DNA from: Dendrobium chrysotoxum | Taxonomy: Eukaryota; Streptophyta; Magnoliopsida; Asparagales; Orchidaceae | Assembly (NCBI GenBank): GCA_019925795.1 | Contig: CM034315.1 | Location: 29,369,867 to 29,433,866, forward strand | DNA: 64,000 nucleotides | Direction: 5' to 3' | Shown here: piece after piece, positions 11,161 to 22,000 of the stretch | How positions within the stretch are numbered: position 1 is the first letter of the stretch | How the letters are laid out: each line of letters begins with the position of its first letter | The notes under the pieces: model-generated | Databases searched by the model: none | Told to the model about the DNA's origin: nothing | The model's input: the letters and a program-made list of their open reading frames with translations, nothing else | Translations under genes and position numbers: made by a program

Positions 11161-12529
11161 GAAATTTGTTGGCTCAAGAAAAATGGCACGAATATATGAA
11201 TCCCGCTTTACAGCTATAGGATTCTATTTCCCTTAAGTCAAATTAGAATTAACCAGATTTGCCCTGAGGGTAGTGTCTGGGTTTAAAGATCTGGGGTCCT
11301 TACTTCCCATGAGCGCAAGCACTCATAGTTAATTACCCCTCTTAACACGTAAGAGAGAACTCTCGATTAAGGATGAATAAATTTTAGGTATTTTTAGTCT
11401 CAATTATGAGGAAAATGGAGGTAAACCCGATCAAGATCCCATGGTTCCGTCGTCCCAGGTATACCATAATTTCAATCTACCAATACTAACAGTCATTGAC
11501 CGTAGTGTCCAGAGAATCTGATTAGCAGCCATGGGTTGCCTCCTCTCAGGGATCCCGAGTAGACTGAATTGGTAAGATTTGAGTTTTAATTTTAATTTTA
11601 ATTTTATTTGAAGATTTTTTTGGGTTTACATCTATTAGAATACCCAAAAGTTAGTTTAGTTTGGGGATTTATAACTTCGTTTAGAAGTTACACAGGAGTT
11701 TGGATTGGAGCGGGTCTTATGACTTCTTTAGGAAGTAGCCCAAATATGTAGATTTAGATAGGGACTTATAGCTTTCGTAGAAAGTGGCACAGGGAGTTAA
11801 ATTTAGATCAGGACTTATGGCTTTCGTAGAAAGTAGCGCGAGGAGTCAAATTTAAATTGGGACTTATGGCTTTCATAGAAAGTAGCCCAGATATTTGATT
11901 TGAAATGGGGCTTGCTGCTCTATTTATGAGTTGCCCAAAGGTGGGGCTTACAACCTAACTCTACAGTAAGGCTGCCCAAGGATTTAATTTGTTTGTAGGT
12001 CTTATGATTTGCCTTAAAAAATTGCCTAAAAAGTGGGATTTACAACTTAATCCCTTTAAATTAAGATGCCCATGAGTTTAAATTTAATTATTTGGGGTTT
12101 TAGGATCATTGCAATTTATTTTGACAATTTTCCTAAAAAGTGGGTCTTACGACTTTACTTAGAAGTTGCCCGTTGGCGGGTCTTACAACCTAATCCTATA
12201 GACTAGGATGCCCATTGATTTGAATTTAATTATTTAAGTGTACAATAGTTGTTTACTAGCAGTCATACATACTAGTTTCACCAGTTATCGTCGTGACACT
12301 AGTGCTCTTTAGCTACAGTAGTTTTCCTTTCTATTTTAGTAGATTACTTTTCTTACACCACTATACTAGTAGTTTACTGTAGCATTTTCTATTTTAGCAT
12401 TTATTTGAATATTAAATTATTTCAATGCTTAATGAACTTTACTCTTTTATTTGCAGGAGCTCGTACATGAGAGATTTTGGAGAGCTCACAGAGTGTTTTG
12501 TTCGTTGGAGAGTTTCAATGTTGTTTATT

Positions 12530-12760
12530 GTTTAAATTTGAGAATTATTGTTGGAAAATTTGAGAGCTTGTTGTTTGAGTTGAGTTGAGTTGAATTTGAG
12601 TTTGAGTTGTTTGTTAGTTGAGTTTGAGTTTGTTTTGAGAGTTGTTGTTTAGAGATTTCGAGGGTTTAAGAGTTTTGTTTGAGTTGAGAGTTGTTTGAGA
12701 GCTGTTATGTTTGGAGAGTTGTTTGAGAGCTGTCTGTGTTGGTTGAGTTTATGAGGGGTT
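12530..12760. repeat. GAGTTGAGTTTGAGTT minirepeats in 5' LTR B
   Basis: A low-complexity stretch made of gagttgagttga, gtttgagttg and gagagttgtttgagagctg words. It belongs to the segment missing from the 3' LTR copy, so slippage or recombination between such words may explain the length difference. Confidence 0.6.
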
Positions 12761-13003
12761 TTGATTAGTGAAAATAATATTTTCTTTTCTTGCTTTTTAA
12801 AAGAAAATTCACCATTGGCTCTCTCCACATTTTTTTAAATTATGCTCAATATCATTTAATTAATTAATTAACCTATTTTAATTAATAAATATTTAATTGA
12901 TTGATTAATTAATCACTCAATTAATTAAAAATTATTTTAAAATAGATTAATTAAATATTAATTAGATTTCAAATTTAAATTTAAAATTAATCGATTGATT
13001 ATT

Positions 13004-13580
13004 TTAAATTTCAGAAGGAATATGGTTTGAGGATGTATTGCCCACACTTAAATGAGTGTCAACCATAGTAAAATCTGAATTTGTATTGGATATGGTTATC
13101 TTGATGCCTGCAGCACTTGGACTCTCAAGAAACCCATTGCCTGGATCGAGCTTTTGCTTTATGCTTTTAGAATCACCATTCTTAAAGTTATCACAACTTA
13201 TTTTCATACCAGCTGTGATGGAAGTTGCTCTCTCAAAGAAGTCCAGAGGGAATTTTGGTTTTGAGTCAGCATAAGCTTTTTTATTTAGGATGGTGGATCC
13301 TAATTTCTTTGTTTGCATAACATTGTTGTTTGATGGAGAAACATCCCTTATTAGCACATAGGTCAAGTTATCCACTCTTGTAAGCCTTTTTTGGTTGTAA
13401 GAGATCAACTTTATATGATATTTGCTTATCATCACCCAATATTATTTTTTCATCCTTCAAAATATTTGAATCCCTTTGACTGATAAGTGTAGGAAGTATA
13501 CGCTCACAAATTTCAACTGCTCCTTGATTTTGAAGTGGTCGTAAATAATTAATTGAATTTGCTAAACAATGTTGATTAAT
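13004..13580 (-). other. Coding-like segment inside LTR B (second copy)
   Basis: Counterpart of 5494-6073. The 143-codon frame (13435-13004) is preserved with about 11 base differences in 432 (about 97.5% identity), closer than the LTR edge region (about 93%). Most of those differences change the amino acid, so the closeness is not explained by protein-level constraint. The upstream part (13436-13580) matches the other copy too. Product unknown. Confidence 0.45.
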
Positions 13581-14117
13581 TAATCTTATTTGACCAACTA
13601 ATTTTAATTAGTTAATAGAAAAAAAATTAATTAAAGTTGGTTAATTAATTGATCTCAGTTAACAAATTTCAATTAATTTTAATTTAATTAGTTTCAATCA
13701 ATTAATTAATTTTCATTAATTAATTTCAATTGAAATTGACTAATTAAAATTGACTTGCTCTCCAATTGCTACAAAGTAGAATTTTAGCAAATTTCAAGAA
13801 ATTTCGGCAGCCTCCCGACGTCTCCTCCCCACCGAGGGAGAAATCGGGACAGCATATGCCATAATTTCTTCCTACCCGGACATAAGGTCGACGGCGTAGG
13901 GTTTTTAAATTTACAAAATCATCCGCCTAGATCTAAGATCGATGGCATGGGTCTTCAAATTTTAAAACCATCCACCCAGATCTAAGATCGATGGCGCGGG
14001 TCTTCAAATTTTAAAACCATCCTGGTCGGACCTAAGGTTGATGACACAAGGTCTTGAATGGGTACCTGTTGCTTTACAATTTCTAGAAATAAAAATTATG
14101 TCTAATTACATAGCCAC

Positions 14118-14126
14118 TTATATAGT
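14118..14126 (-). promoter_or_regulatory. Candidate TATA box of the 5' LTR of B
   Basis: Minus-strand CTATATAAG, a good plant TATA form, sits about 0.84 kb into the LTR from its 5' end; the same word is at 6606-6614 in the other LTR. It would place the RNA start near 14085. This rests only on the motif and its position. Confidence 0.35.
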
Positions 14127-14961
14127 TGCTTAAACCGATACTGTCAATTGGAGTTGATTGTATGTGCCCCAATAGTTTAAATATCTTCCCGTTCCGTAGT
14201 ATTCTAATAAAACTAGGCTCAATTTTATGTGTAAACAATTTGGAGCAGATCATGTAGCCTAACAACATACTCATGTAGACTAAGTGTTAGACATGAATTC
14301 ACACAAAAGATAAAAGAAATTGTAAGTGGGGTCGAAATTAAGTAACTTTCTGGGAACAGGGTTTTGTCCGATTATAGAAGAAGGCTTGGAAATGTATTAG
14401 CTAGAAGTATGGGCGTGAAGTTGATTGTGCATGACAGGGAAGCCGATCGGTCTTGACGTATGGAAGCAAGCTCATTTTTGGTGTGTTGAGGCATCAGAAG
14501 TGGACCAAATGACAGAGATTGGTTGATGGCTTCAAAGTAGAAGGTTTCATATAGGAGATCGGTCCAGGCGTGGACTATAAGGCGGGTTGGCTGGCATCGG
14601 ACAAGACAGACGCTCGGATCTGGAGTCTGATCATAGTGAGGTGTTCATGTGTGGGGTTCAGTTTCCTTGGATGGAGGCAGAATGGGGCCTGGATGTCGCG
14701 GTTGAGAGGCTGCTTCGCAGACAGGAGCTTCTCACGGAAGGAAGCATAGAGCAATTTTAGAGAAATTGAAAGTGTTCGTCCCTTTTCTTCTTCAAATTTT
14801 TTATGTTTTATTGATTGCATCGCCAAGAAGAAGTTATTGAAGCCAAGAATCACGTCTCTTGCCGAGGTGGGGCCGGAGAAAGGATCGGAAGAGATGCAAC
14901 TCTTTATTTTTTTTCTTTTGTTCTTTCACTAATTTCATTTCAATTTTTTTATTAGTCAACA

Positions 14962-14966
14962 CGTAC
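14962..14966. repeat. Right target-site duplication of element B (CGTAC)
   Basis: Matches 4093-4097 and joins element A's interrupted polyprotein region across the insertion. Confidence 0.9.
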
Positions 14967-15101
14967 GACACGTTTCTTTAATTTGACTTTTGAATTGGTC
15001 TTTTGAAGACTGAGAGGTCCACCTTGCCCTCTCCCATTTCTTCCACCCCTTTGGCTTATAACTCGACAAGTTTCTCTTGGAATACTCATCTCTTCTTCAG
15101 A

Positions 15102-15674
15102 TTATGAGTCGAGGTGTAAGTTTGCCATGTAATCTTCCAATATGATGGGTCGCCTAGGAGGTTGCTTGTATTCATCGATAGAATCGATGTACCGCTGGAT
15201 TTCGGTCTTCTGTTTTGTCAATCTCTTCTTCTTTCTTCTTTGAGATCTGGACGTAGAAGCCTTTCCTCTTTGGTCCTTATAATATTTTGAGGATTTCTTT
15301 TTAGCTGATATAGGATCCTCCTCAGCTGACTTTTTCAAGCGGAAGAGTTTTCGATCCTCTTCCAATTCTAGAGCGTTCTTTCGACGAATGCCCTTAATAG
15401 CTAAAAGGACCTTCATCATTTGTTTGGACTTTTTTGATATGTAGGTTTCCCAACCTCCTTCATCTTGTTGGGGTTCTTTTCCTCCATTTTCCTGATAAGA
15501 GCTGGAGGAGATAACATTGGTCTTCTCCCTCTTGGGGTTAACCAATACACTATCTAACAGTGTAAGCTCACCACTCCGATAGTTCCTTTCTACCCAATCT
15601 TTGAATATAAAATAGTCTTTGATTGGGTGACTAATGATCCGATGGTATGGATAATAGTTTGGATCATTAATCAT
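15102..15674 (-). pseudogene. Element A gag C-terminal extension
   Basis: 190 codons beginning just after a DPNYYPYHRIISHP segment. In Tat polyproteins this His/Tyr-rich block follows the gag core and leads to protease. It is followed by ...IKDYFIFKDWVERNY and a long Lys/Arg/Glu-rich region (NALELEEDRKLFRLKKS; SRSQRRKKKRLTKQK), likely nucleic-acid binding. The frame is the same as the gag frame upstream; a single TGA at 15756-15758 separates them (81 bases, 27 codons, between that stop and this start). It ends in a stop at 15102, about 140 bases before the B insertion. Confidence 0.75.
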
Positions 15675-15755
15675 ACTGGTTTGTTCTGGTCGGTGAGACT
15701 CCGGTAGTTGTAGGCTGATCTTGAGTGCATGTTGGAAGATTTTCCTAGTACAATC

Positions 15756-17130
15756 TCACTTAAAAGAATACGGCTTATTAATCTTCTCCTGTAAGGTAGG
15801 AACCGTCAGCTTTTCCTTCACCTGTTTTGTCATTTTAGGCATAGCCATTTCTCCTTTCTCCTTTTTATCAGGAGGAGAAGTAAATGTAGTATTTACTTCA
15901 TCCCACTTTGAATCATAAATTCTGGGTTGTTTGCCTTTACTAGCGGGATTGCTGTTGTAGTTGTAGGCGATGCCCCTAGGCTTGGGTAGCCTTTCGAACT
16001 TAGCTACACGATCTAATAATTCTTGAAAGGTATTGATCGTGGCCATTGCTAGGTAAGGAGCCATATGGTCGTCAATATTTCCAAGAAGGAGTTCTACAGC
16101 ATGTTTCTCGGTCAATTGCTGCTCACACCTCATGCTAAGATTCCTCCACCTTGTAATATATTTAGTGACAGACTCATCCTTCTTTCTTTTTTCAAGAGCA
16201 AGATCTGCAATCGTTACCTTTTTCGTGGCACCGACGAACCTTTCAACGAACATCATTTCAAGCTCGACAAATGTCTTAATCGAGTCATTTGGTAACTCGG
16301 CATACCATTCGAAAGTCGTACCTATAAGGCTGCTAACAAATTGACGCAGTAACAAGGCATCATTTCCTTCGGTGTTACCGTAGGTAGCCTTGAACTGGGC
16401 CAAATGTTGCCTAGGATTTTTTGTGCCAGAAAATGTTTTGAACTGAGGTACCATGTATCCTTTAGGATAATTTACGTGGTCATATTCGATGGGATACGGG
16501 CGGCCTGTACCCACTAAAGCTTCAACAGTTTCAGCGGTAATAACTGCTTTCACTTTTTGATTGATAAGATTTTTAATTTGGGTTTTGCTGACTATTTCCT
16601 CTTCTTTGAGCGCTGTCAGCATTGGCTCTTGTACCTCTGCTTCTTGGTTAGACACATATAGATTAGGAGGAGCCGCCCGAATACCTGATGTACCCACATT
16701 CTCTTGGGGGTTTATAGGTTGTGTTCTACCAAGCGCAGTCGCTAGACCAAGTTGCCCAAGCAATTCTTTCATCATAAAGTTCATCTCATCAAGACGAACA
16801 TTTAATTGAGCAATCTCCTGGTCCTTTCCCCGCCATAGAGATTGCATTTCTTGTTGCAATTTTATTACAACTTTGCTAGCCTCCTCTTCCTCCACCTTTT
16901 TTGATTGGGGAGGTGTCACATTTGTAGGCATTGGTTGCTCTTGCATACCCCGCATTTGTTCTTCATTTTGGGGGTTTATAGCGGCATTCTGGCGAATCTG
17001 CATTCTCTAGCTAGGCTGTTCAGAAGTATGGCTAACCATTCGGACAGTTTCAACGTCCATATGATCAACCTCTTTTGTTTTCTTGCCATACTCATCATCT
17101 AGAGAAGTTTTTTTCATCCCAATGATCGAC
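15756..17130 (-). CDS. gag: Element A gag (retrotransposon capsid protein)
   Basis: The open frame 17003-15756 (415 codons) contains the plant retrotransposon gag core: a YGNTEGNDALLLRQFVSSL helix, GTTFEWYAELPNDSIKTF, FVERFVGATK, a KDESVTKYITRWRNLSMRCE stretch and a final DRVAKFERLP. The N-terminal half has Gln/Glu-rich coiled-coil sequence. The ATG at 17001-17003 is probably not the native start: the same frame reads upstream (a VDHMDVETVRMVSHTSEQPS segment) through one TAG at 17007-17009 to about 17130. No zinc knuckle is visible. Gag forms the cytoplasmic particle that packages element RNA. With two stops at its ends this copy probably gives at most a truncated capsid protein. Confidence 0.8.
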
Positions 17131-17335
17131 ATTGCAGTCATCTTCGACCTCATATTCTTCTTCTGGACGATTCTGACGCCTCCAATGGATTATGGGAGCG
17201 TCAAGCTGCCTTCGTACATAACAGCGTTTCCCTTATCAGCTAGGGTAGGCTTGACAGGAGATTTCTTATTAGAATGTGTCATTTGATCCCCATTCTTCAG
17301 TGACATTTTATGAGTCTGGCTCTCGTAATTGCTCT

Positions 17336-18512
17336 TCAAGATATTCTTTTGTTTGGGCTCTTTTGGTACCCAAACTCGGTGGTTCTTTGCAGCGATCTTT
17401 GAATAATTTGCCCTAGGTGCAGGGCAATGCCGGTTATTCGGACCGACAAGTTCCTTTGCAGGAACTGACCTGTAGTACGGTCAAATGGGACTTTGTCTGT
17501 AGCCTTCATGGTGTAGACTACCGTGAGATCTTCCCATTTGCTTTCTTTCAAATCCTAGACGCTATACAGGCTCCATAGTTTTTGGATTAAGGAAATAAGG
17601 AAAGCCCCTATTACTTCCTCGGTAAGGTTTCTTTGAAACCTCATTCTTCCAAGAATTTCTCAAAGTTGGAACGACTCCTTCGTTCAACAACTTCTTCCAG
17701 TTTCTTATCAAATTCTTATTCTTCACAGCCTTCAGTAGCTTGTGAAGACAGGAGGAGATTGTTTCTCTCTTTTCAGGAAGCGATGGTTGGTTAGAAGTCT
17801 CCCAAAAAGACTTCTTTAGATCACCCCGAGCATTGTTGCATTTCACCCATCTCAATGGCTCTAAGCCATTGCAAATGGGTATGTTTGCTGCCGGTTGAGG
17901 CAATGGCTCCTGATTTGGGGTGGGGATATTTGCCCACCCGCTTTCTCTGAGTCAAGCATTGGCTTTTCTTCTGGCTTTCCTTGACAATTTGACACCAGAA
18001 GTAGAGGCTTCAGCATTATGCCTCCCAGGAGCAAAAACAGTTTCCTTAGAAACTTCAGTTTCATTCCTCTTCAAATTGGTCGTATTAATGACAACAGATT
18101 TTAGCTTAGGCTCGGGAGCCTTTCTTTTGGCCAATGGGAGCACCTTATTGTTGATGTTGGAAGCCCTAATGTTGAACTTCTCATAGTGAACAACAGATCT
18201 GTTCATGCTCTGGCCGGCAGGATCAGTAATGATTTGTTTTGGTACAGGCTTAAAAGCCTTCTTCTTGGCCAGAAGGTTTGCAGTAGGCACAACTGATAGT
18301 CTTGAAAATACAGAAGGTCTTGGTGCAACAACATTCTCAGTCATCATCTCCCTAGTTGGTGTAGATTTACCAGGAAGGAACTCGTGTACTTTGAAAATAG
18401 TTCTGAATTGCAGTGTGACACCAGCTCGACCAGTGTCTATCACGGTCTTGGGGAATTGGACGCGCGATCCCTCCCCGAGCTTGATAGTCATCATACTCTT
18501 AACAGGAGACAT
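17336..18512 (-). pseudogene. Element A ORF1 (accessory ORF upstream of gag)
   Basis: 18512-17952 (186 codons) and 17903-17562 (113 codons) are in the same frame, separated only by a stop at 17952-17954. A frameshifted tail continues to 17336. Features are an MSPVKSMMTIKLGEGSRVQF start, a TGRAGVTLQF segment, SVFSRLSVVPT, a basic KLSRKARRKANA segment and a C-terminal LRWVKCNNARGDLKKSFWE block. The order and motifs match B's ORF1, so it was coding in their common ancestor. ORF1 is a hallmark of part of the Tat lineage; no enzymatic motif is visible and its role is unknown. Confidence 0.7.
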
Positions 18513-18593
18513 TTTAGCAACCTGTAATATAACTTGCAGGGATTAGAGTTAACCTGACTTCTGTTGCACAAGAAAATATGACTTTATCAAAAA

Positions 18594-18601
<8 letters not shown>

Positions 18602-18627
<26 letters not shown>
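18602..18627. repeat. (TA)n microsatellite
   Basis: About 13 TA units between the PBS and ORF1 of element A, preceded by gtgtgtg. Likely to vary in length. Confidence 0.9.
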
Positions 18628-18654
18628 TTTATCCAAAGATGGAGAGAGAAGTAG

Positions 18655-18672
18655 TCCCCAGTGGAGTAGCTA
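18655..18672 (-). other. Primer-binding site of element A (tRNA-Arg type)
   Basis: Minus-strand TAGCTACTCCACTGGGGA, a diverged form of B's PBS, 6 bases inside the LTR start (TGATCG at 18679). It marks the 5' LTR/internal border of A. Confidence 0.7.
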
Positions 18673-19169
18673 GAAATATGATCGCTCTAGAAAAATCTTA
18701 TATCAAGTGTGAACCTCGCTCTCACGAATTTACGGTTCCCTTTAATTTTCCCGAAGGTAGATTGAGTTTTATATTTAACCAAATTTCCCCTGAGAGTAGT
18801 ATCAGGGTTTATTTAGATCTGGGTTCTACTTCCTATGAGTGCAAGCCCTCATAGTTAATTACCCCTCCTAACGCATTAGAAGAGAACTCTCGATTAATGA
18901 TGAAATACAGCTTCTTATAAGGACTGTGAGAATGTGCAACAGACTTATGTAGTTTTAAATTTAGTTATGGGGAGATGAAGGTACACCCGATCAAGATCCC
19001 ATGGTTCCGTCGTCCCGGGTATACCGTCGGTTCAATCTACCAATACTAACAACCATGGATTATAGTATCCAGGGAATCCGATTAGCAGCCATGGGTTGCC
19101 TCCTCTCAGGGATCTTGAATAAACTGAAGTGGAGATGTGTGTGGATTTTAGTTTAGTTTAATTGGGGTT

Positions 19170-19445
19170 GGGGCTTATAGTTTCCTTAGAAATTGCCCGT
19201 TAATTTGTTTAGTTTGGGGCTTATGGCTTCCTTAGAAGTTGCCCATTAGTTTGTTTATTTTGGGGCTTACGGCTTCCTTAGAAGTTGCCCGTTAGCTTGT
19301 TTAGTTTGGGGCTTACGGCTTCCGTAGAAGTTGCCCGTTAGCTTGTTTATTTTGGGGCTTACGGCTTCCTTAGAAGTTGCACGTTAGCTTGTTTATTTTG
19401 GGGCTTACGGCTTCCTTAGAAGTTGCGCGAATGGTGGGTCTTACA
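19170..19445 (-). repeat. 46-bp tandem repeat, six units, in LTR A
   Basis: Units start at 19170, 19216, 19262, 19308, 19354 and 19400, each with ggggcttacggcttccttag then aagttgcccgttagcttgttt. The middle units are nearly identical, so expansion is more recent than the LTR itself. Confidence 0.92.
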
Positions 19446-20478
19446 ACTTAGTCCTATAGACTAAGATGCCCATATGGTTTGAAGTTTTGGATTTAGGGTT
19501 TTTCACTTAGAAATTTCCTAACGAGTGGGTCTTACTGCTTCGCTTAGAAGTAGCCCAGGGTAGGGGTTAGGTCATTTTTACCAAAAGATTTTCCCTCAGA
19601 GGTCGTACTTACGGCTTTTATTAGAAGTGGCCTGTTAGTGGGTCTTACAACCTTGTTTTTATGAACAAAGCTGTCCCGTTGGAGAGCTGTTTGAGTTGCT
19701 CGGTAGTTTGTACATATATTGGATAGTGGAAAACATATAATCTTATGTTTTTATACTTTGGCATGTTTTGATTTTAGTTTAATTATTTCAATTAGATGAG
19801 TTAATTAATTAACTGAGTTTTTATTTTAATTAAATTTGATTTACAATTTAACATTAATTGTTTAGTTTATTCAAAAATTTGAATTTTTTTTTCTTTTCAG
19901 ATGTATTATTTTTAAATTACTTAGTTATTTAAACAAAGTCAGTTGCTTAATTAATTAAGTTATTTTGAAAGGATTAGAATTTAATTAAATCTATCTTTTA
20001 ATTAAGTTTGAATTTTATTTTTTAGTCAAAATTTTAGTTTTAAATAAATTGTTAAATTGATTTAAAGTTTTGGGTTTAATTGAGTTTCAATTAATTAGTT
20101 AAATTATTTATTTAAGTTATCAAAAAGTTTGCAAATTAATTGTTTTTTTCTTGTTCAATTTCAATTAATTAATTTAAGTTAAAATTGGTTTAAATTAGAA
20201 GTTAGTTAACAATTGTAAGTTAAACTTTTAAATCAATTCGTTAGATTTCAGTTAAATTTTGAATTCTAATTTTATTTCCGGAAATTAATTATTATTTTTA
20301 TTAATTGGTAAATTGAGTTAAATTATCAATTAGTTCAGATTGATTAGTTCAATAGATTGAAGTTCAATTTTAATTTAAATTAGTATATATTTTGATTAAA
20401 ATTATTCATTTACATATTTATGATTAAATGCTTTCCAATTTTCCCAAAAATCAGTACAAGTCCGATATTTTCGAAGAA

Positions 20479-20545
20479 ATTTCGGCAGCCTCCCGGCGTC
20501 CCCTCCCTGGCGCCCCCTCCCCGGCGCCGGGAGGTAAGGAGGGCA
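20479..20545. repeat. GC-rich block, first of two copies in LTR A (second at 21199-21256)
   Basis: atttcggcagcctcccggcg followed by tcccctccc, a ggcgccgggag word and taaggagggcat. The second copy repeats this almost exactly. Both contain CCCGGCG/GGCGCCGGGAG inverted words able to fold. LTR B has one related block at 6288 and 13801. Confidence 0.8.
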
Positions 20546-20673
20546 TTCGCCCTTTTAATCCACCCGGCCGGAAAGATAATCAATGTCCGAGGGCTTCGGG
20601 ACGTTGTCAGGTCTCGGAAATGATCGTCAGAGGCTTCGATTGCTGATTATTATTTAACGATTTCGATTATTAG

Positions 20674-20771
20674 TTGCCGGTGGTCGCCGATGGTTGCCGA
20701 TTGTTGCCGATTGGTTGCCGGTTGTTGCCGGTCATTGCTGATGGTTGCCAATCTTTACCGATCGTTGCCGT
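20674..20771. repeat. Degenerate GTTGCCGAT minirepeat
   Basis: About eleven copies of gttgccg(a/g)t-like words in 100 bases inside LTR A. Confidence 0.75.
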
Positions 20772-22000
20772 TTGAGACGATTGCGAGCCTCTACTATATA
20801 CTGTATTTTATCGATATTAATATTCATACCAATGTTGATATTGATATTATTATAATATAACTATTCCAATAACCTTGTATATAATTTTCTTTTAATATTC
20901 TTCTCTGCTTATTGTTTCAAATCAAGAAGCAGGAAAACAATATTTTGTTCGGCAATAGATAGGAAGGAGTTCTCTGTTTGGCAGATGCAGATAAGTCGGC
21001 TACTTGACTTAGCCCGTTCAGGTGTATGTAGGCGGATGGAAAAAATTGCAGGACGAGGGTTGAATTTAGGTGATTATAAAATTAACCAAATCAATTCATT
21101 ATTTACTTAATTCATTTTAACAAGCAAATTAGTTCAATTAATTTTAAATTAGATCCATTTTTTTTTTCAAAATCCACCTAAGTAAAAAATTTTGAGGAAA
21201 TTTCGGCAGCCTCCCGGCGTCCCCTCCCCGGCGCCGGGAGGTAAGGAGGGCATTTGCCTATTTGGCTCGACTCGACCGGATCAAATCGACAGCGAGGAGA
21301 TTGGGTCTTTAAGTCTTCAATCCCTCGGTCGGATTAGCTCGACAACCGAGGGCTTCGGGGGACCGTATCAACCTAGGGACTTCCTTCAATTCTTATAATT
21401 TGATGACGATGCGCATTAGCTTTCTGCTTTGCTTGAAAATAATTATAACATTATATAATATTATATAATTTTACATAATCAAAATAATTATATATAATTG
21501 TAACAGTATATAACTATTATATAGTATTATATAATTGTTATATAACACTGTATCTTTGCTGTTTCAAGAGAACAGAGATCGGTCTTCAACGCATACAGTG
21601 GAATTGAGTACCTAAGAGGAGGAATCCACTTGGGCTGCTTCACGCGAAGAGGCAGAACTTGGGCCTTCTTTTTTTTTTTTCGCACAGAGTCAGGTCCTGC
21701 TTGGTTCTCTCTGCTTGCAAAGGGAGACGAGGGTCGGCTTAGAGCTTCGGCTTCGTTCGCGTAGAGGAAGGAAGCCGGCGGATTGGACAGAGATAAGCCA
21801 ACGTCAAATCGGACGCGATAGAGACAGAAGGGGCTGTGATTATTTGCGAATGGCAACTTGACTGGAGGGCTCGAGGGAGGAAGGGAAATGGATGGCTCGA
21901 CGGAGCAATCTCTTCGCTAGAGAGCAAAAGCCGAGATTCCGATCCACCGGAGAGCATATGTCTGCGTAAAAAAAAATCATTTCTCGTTTCTCCATCATCT

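Larger units (their letters stand above)
4098..14961 (-). mobile_element. Element B: complete but non-autonomous Tat-like LTR retrotransposon nested in A
   Basis: Both LTRs (4098-7451 and 11167-14961), PBS, PPT and 5-bp TSD are identifiable. The internal part is only about 3.7 kb. From the 5' side it holds ORF1 remains, the N-terminal part of gag, then directly the C-terminal part of integrase, then repeat-rich 3' UTR. Protease, RT, RNase H and most of integrase are missing, so mobilisation would have needed proteins from a relative such as A. Over about 400 bases at the LTR edge I count roughly 28 differences between the LTRs (about 93% identity), so the insertion is not recent. Many differences are C/T or G/A, as in methylated plant repeats. 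Confidence 0.9.
11167..14961 (-). repeat. 5' LTR of element B
   Basis: 3,795 bases, with TGTTGG at the left and GTCAACA at the right (short inverted ends TGTTG/CAACA). It is the longer partner of 4098-7451. The extra about 445 bases (12515-12960) consist of gagttgagtt-type minirepeats followed by attaattaa-rich sequence. The right edge is followed at once by the CGTAC duplication. LTRs near 4 kb are usual for Tat/Ogre elements. Confidence 0.92.
1..22000 (-). mobile_element. Element A: Tat-lineage Ty3/gypsy retrotransposon, split by element B, 3' part off the window
   Basis: Two separated blocks read on the minus strand form one element. 18679-about 22000 is the 5' LTR, 18655-18672 the PBS, 18512-17336 ORF1, about 17130-15102 gag and its C-terminal extension. 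After removal of 4098-14961 the frame region continues into the acidic segment, protease, RT, RNase H and a second RNase H down to base 1. An extra ORF before gag, a tRNA-Arg-type PBS, a very long LTR and two RNase H-like domains fit the Tat/Ogre group of plant gypsy elements. Integrase and the 3' LTR must lie left of base 1. Stops and frameshifts throughout pol show it is dead. The right LTR edge is uncertain by a few hundred bases. Confidence 0.85.
18679..22000 (-). repeat. 5' LTR of element A (right edge approximate)
   Basis: Begins with TGATCGCTC next to the PBS and follows the order of LTR B: the same cactcatagttaattacccctc and ccatggttccgtcgtcccgggtatacc blocks, tandem ggcttacggcttcc units, ttaattaa-rich DNA, then a GC-rich atttcggcagcctcccggcg block. 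The GC-rich block occurs twice here (near 20479 and 21199) but once in B. The partner LTR is outside the window, so the right edge (near 22000) cannot be set by alignment or TSD. No genes; short ORFs inside are not supported. Confidence 0.7.
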
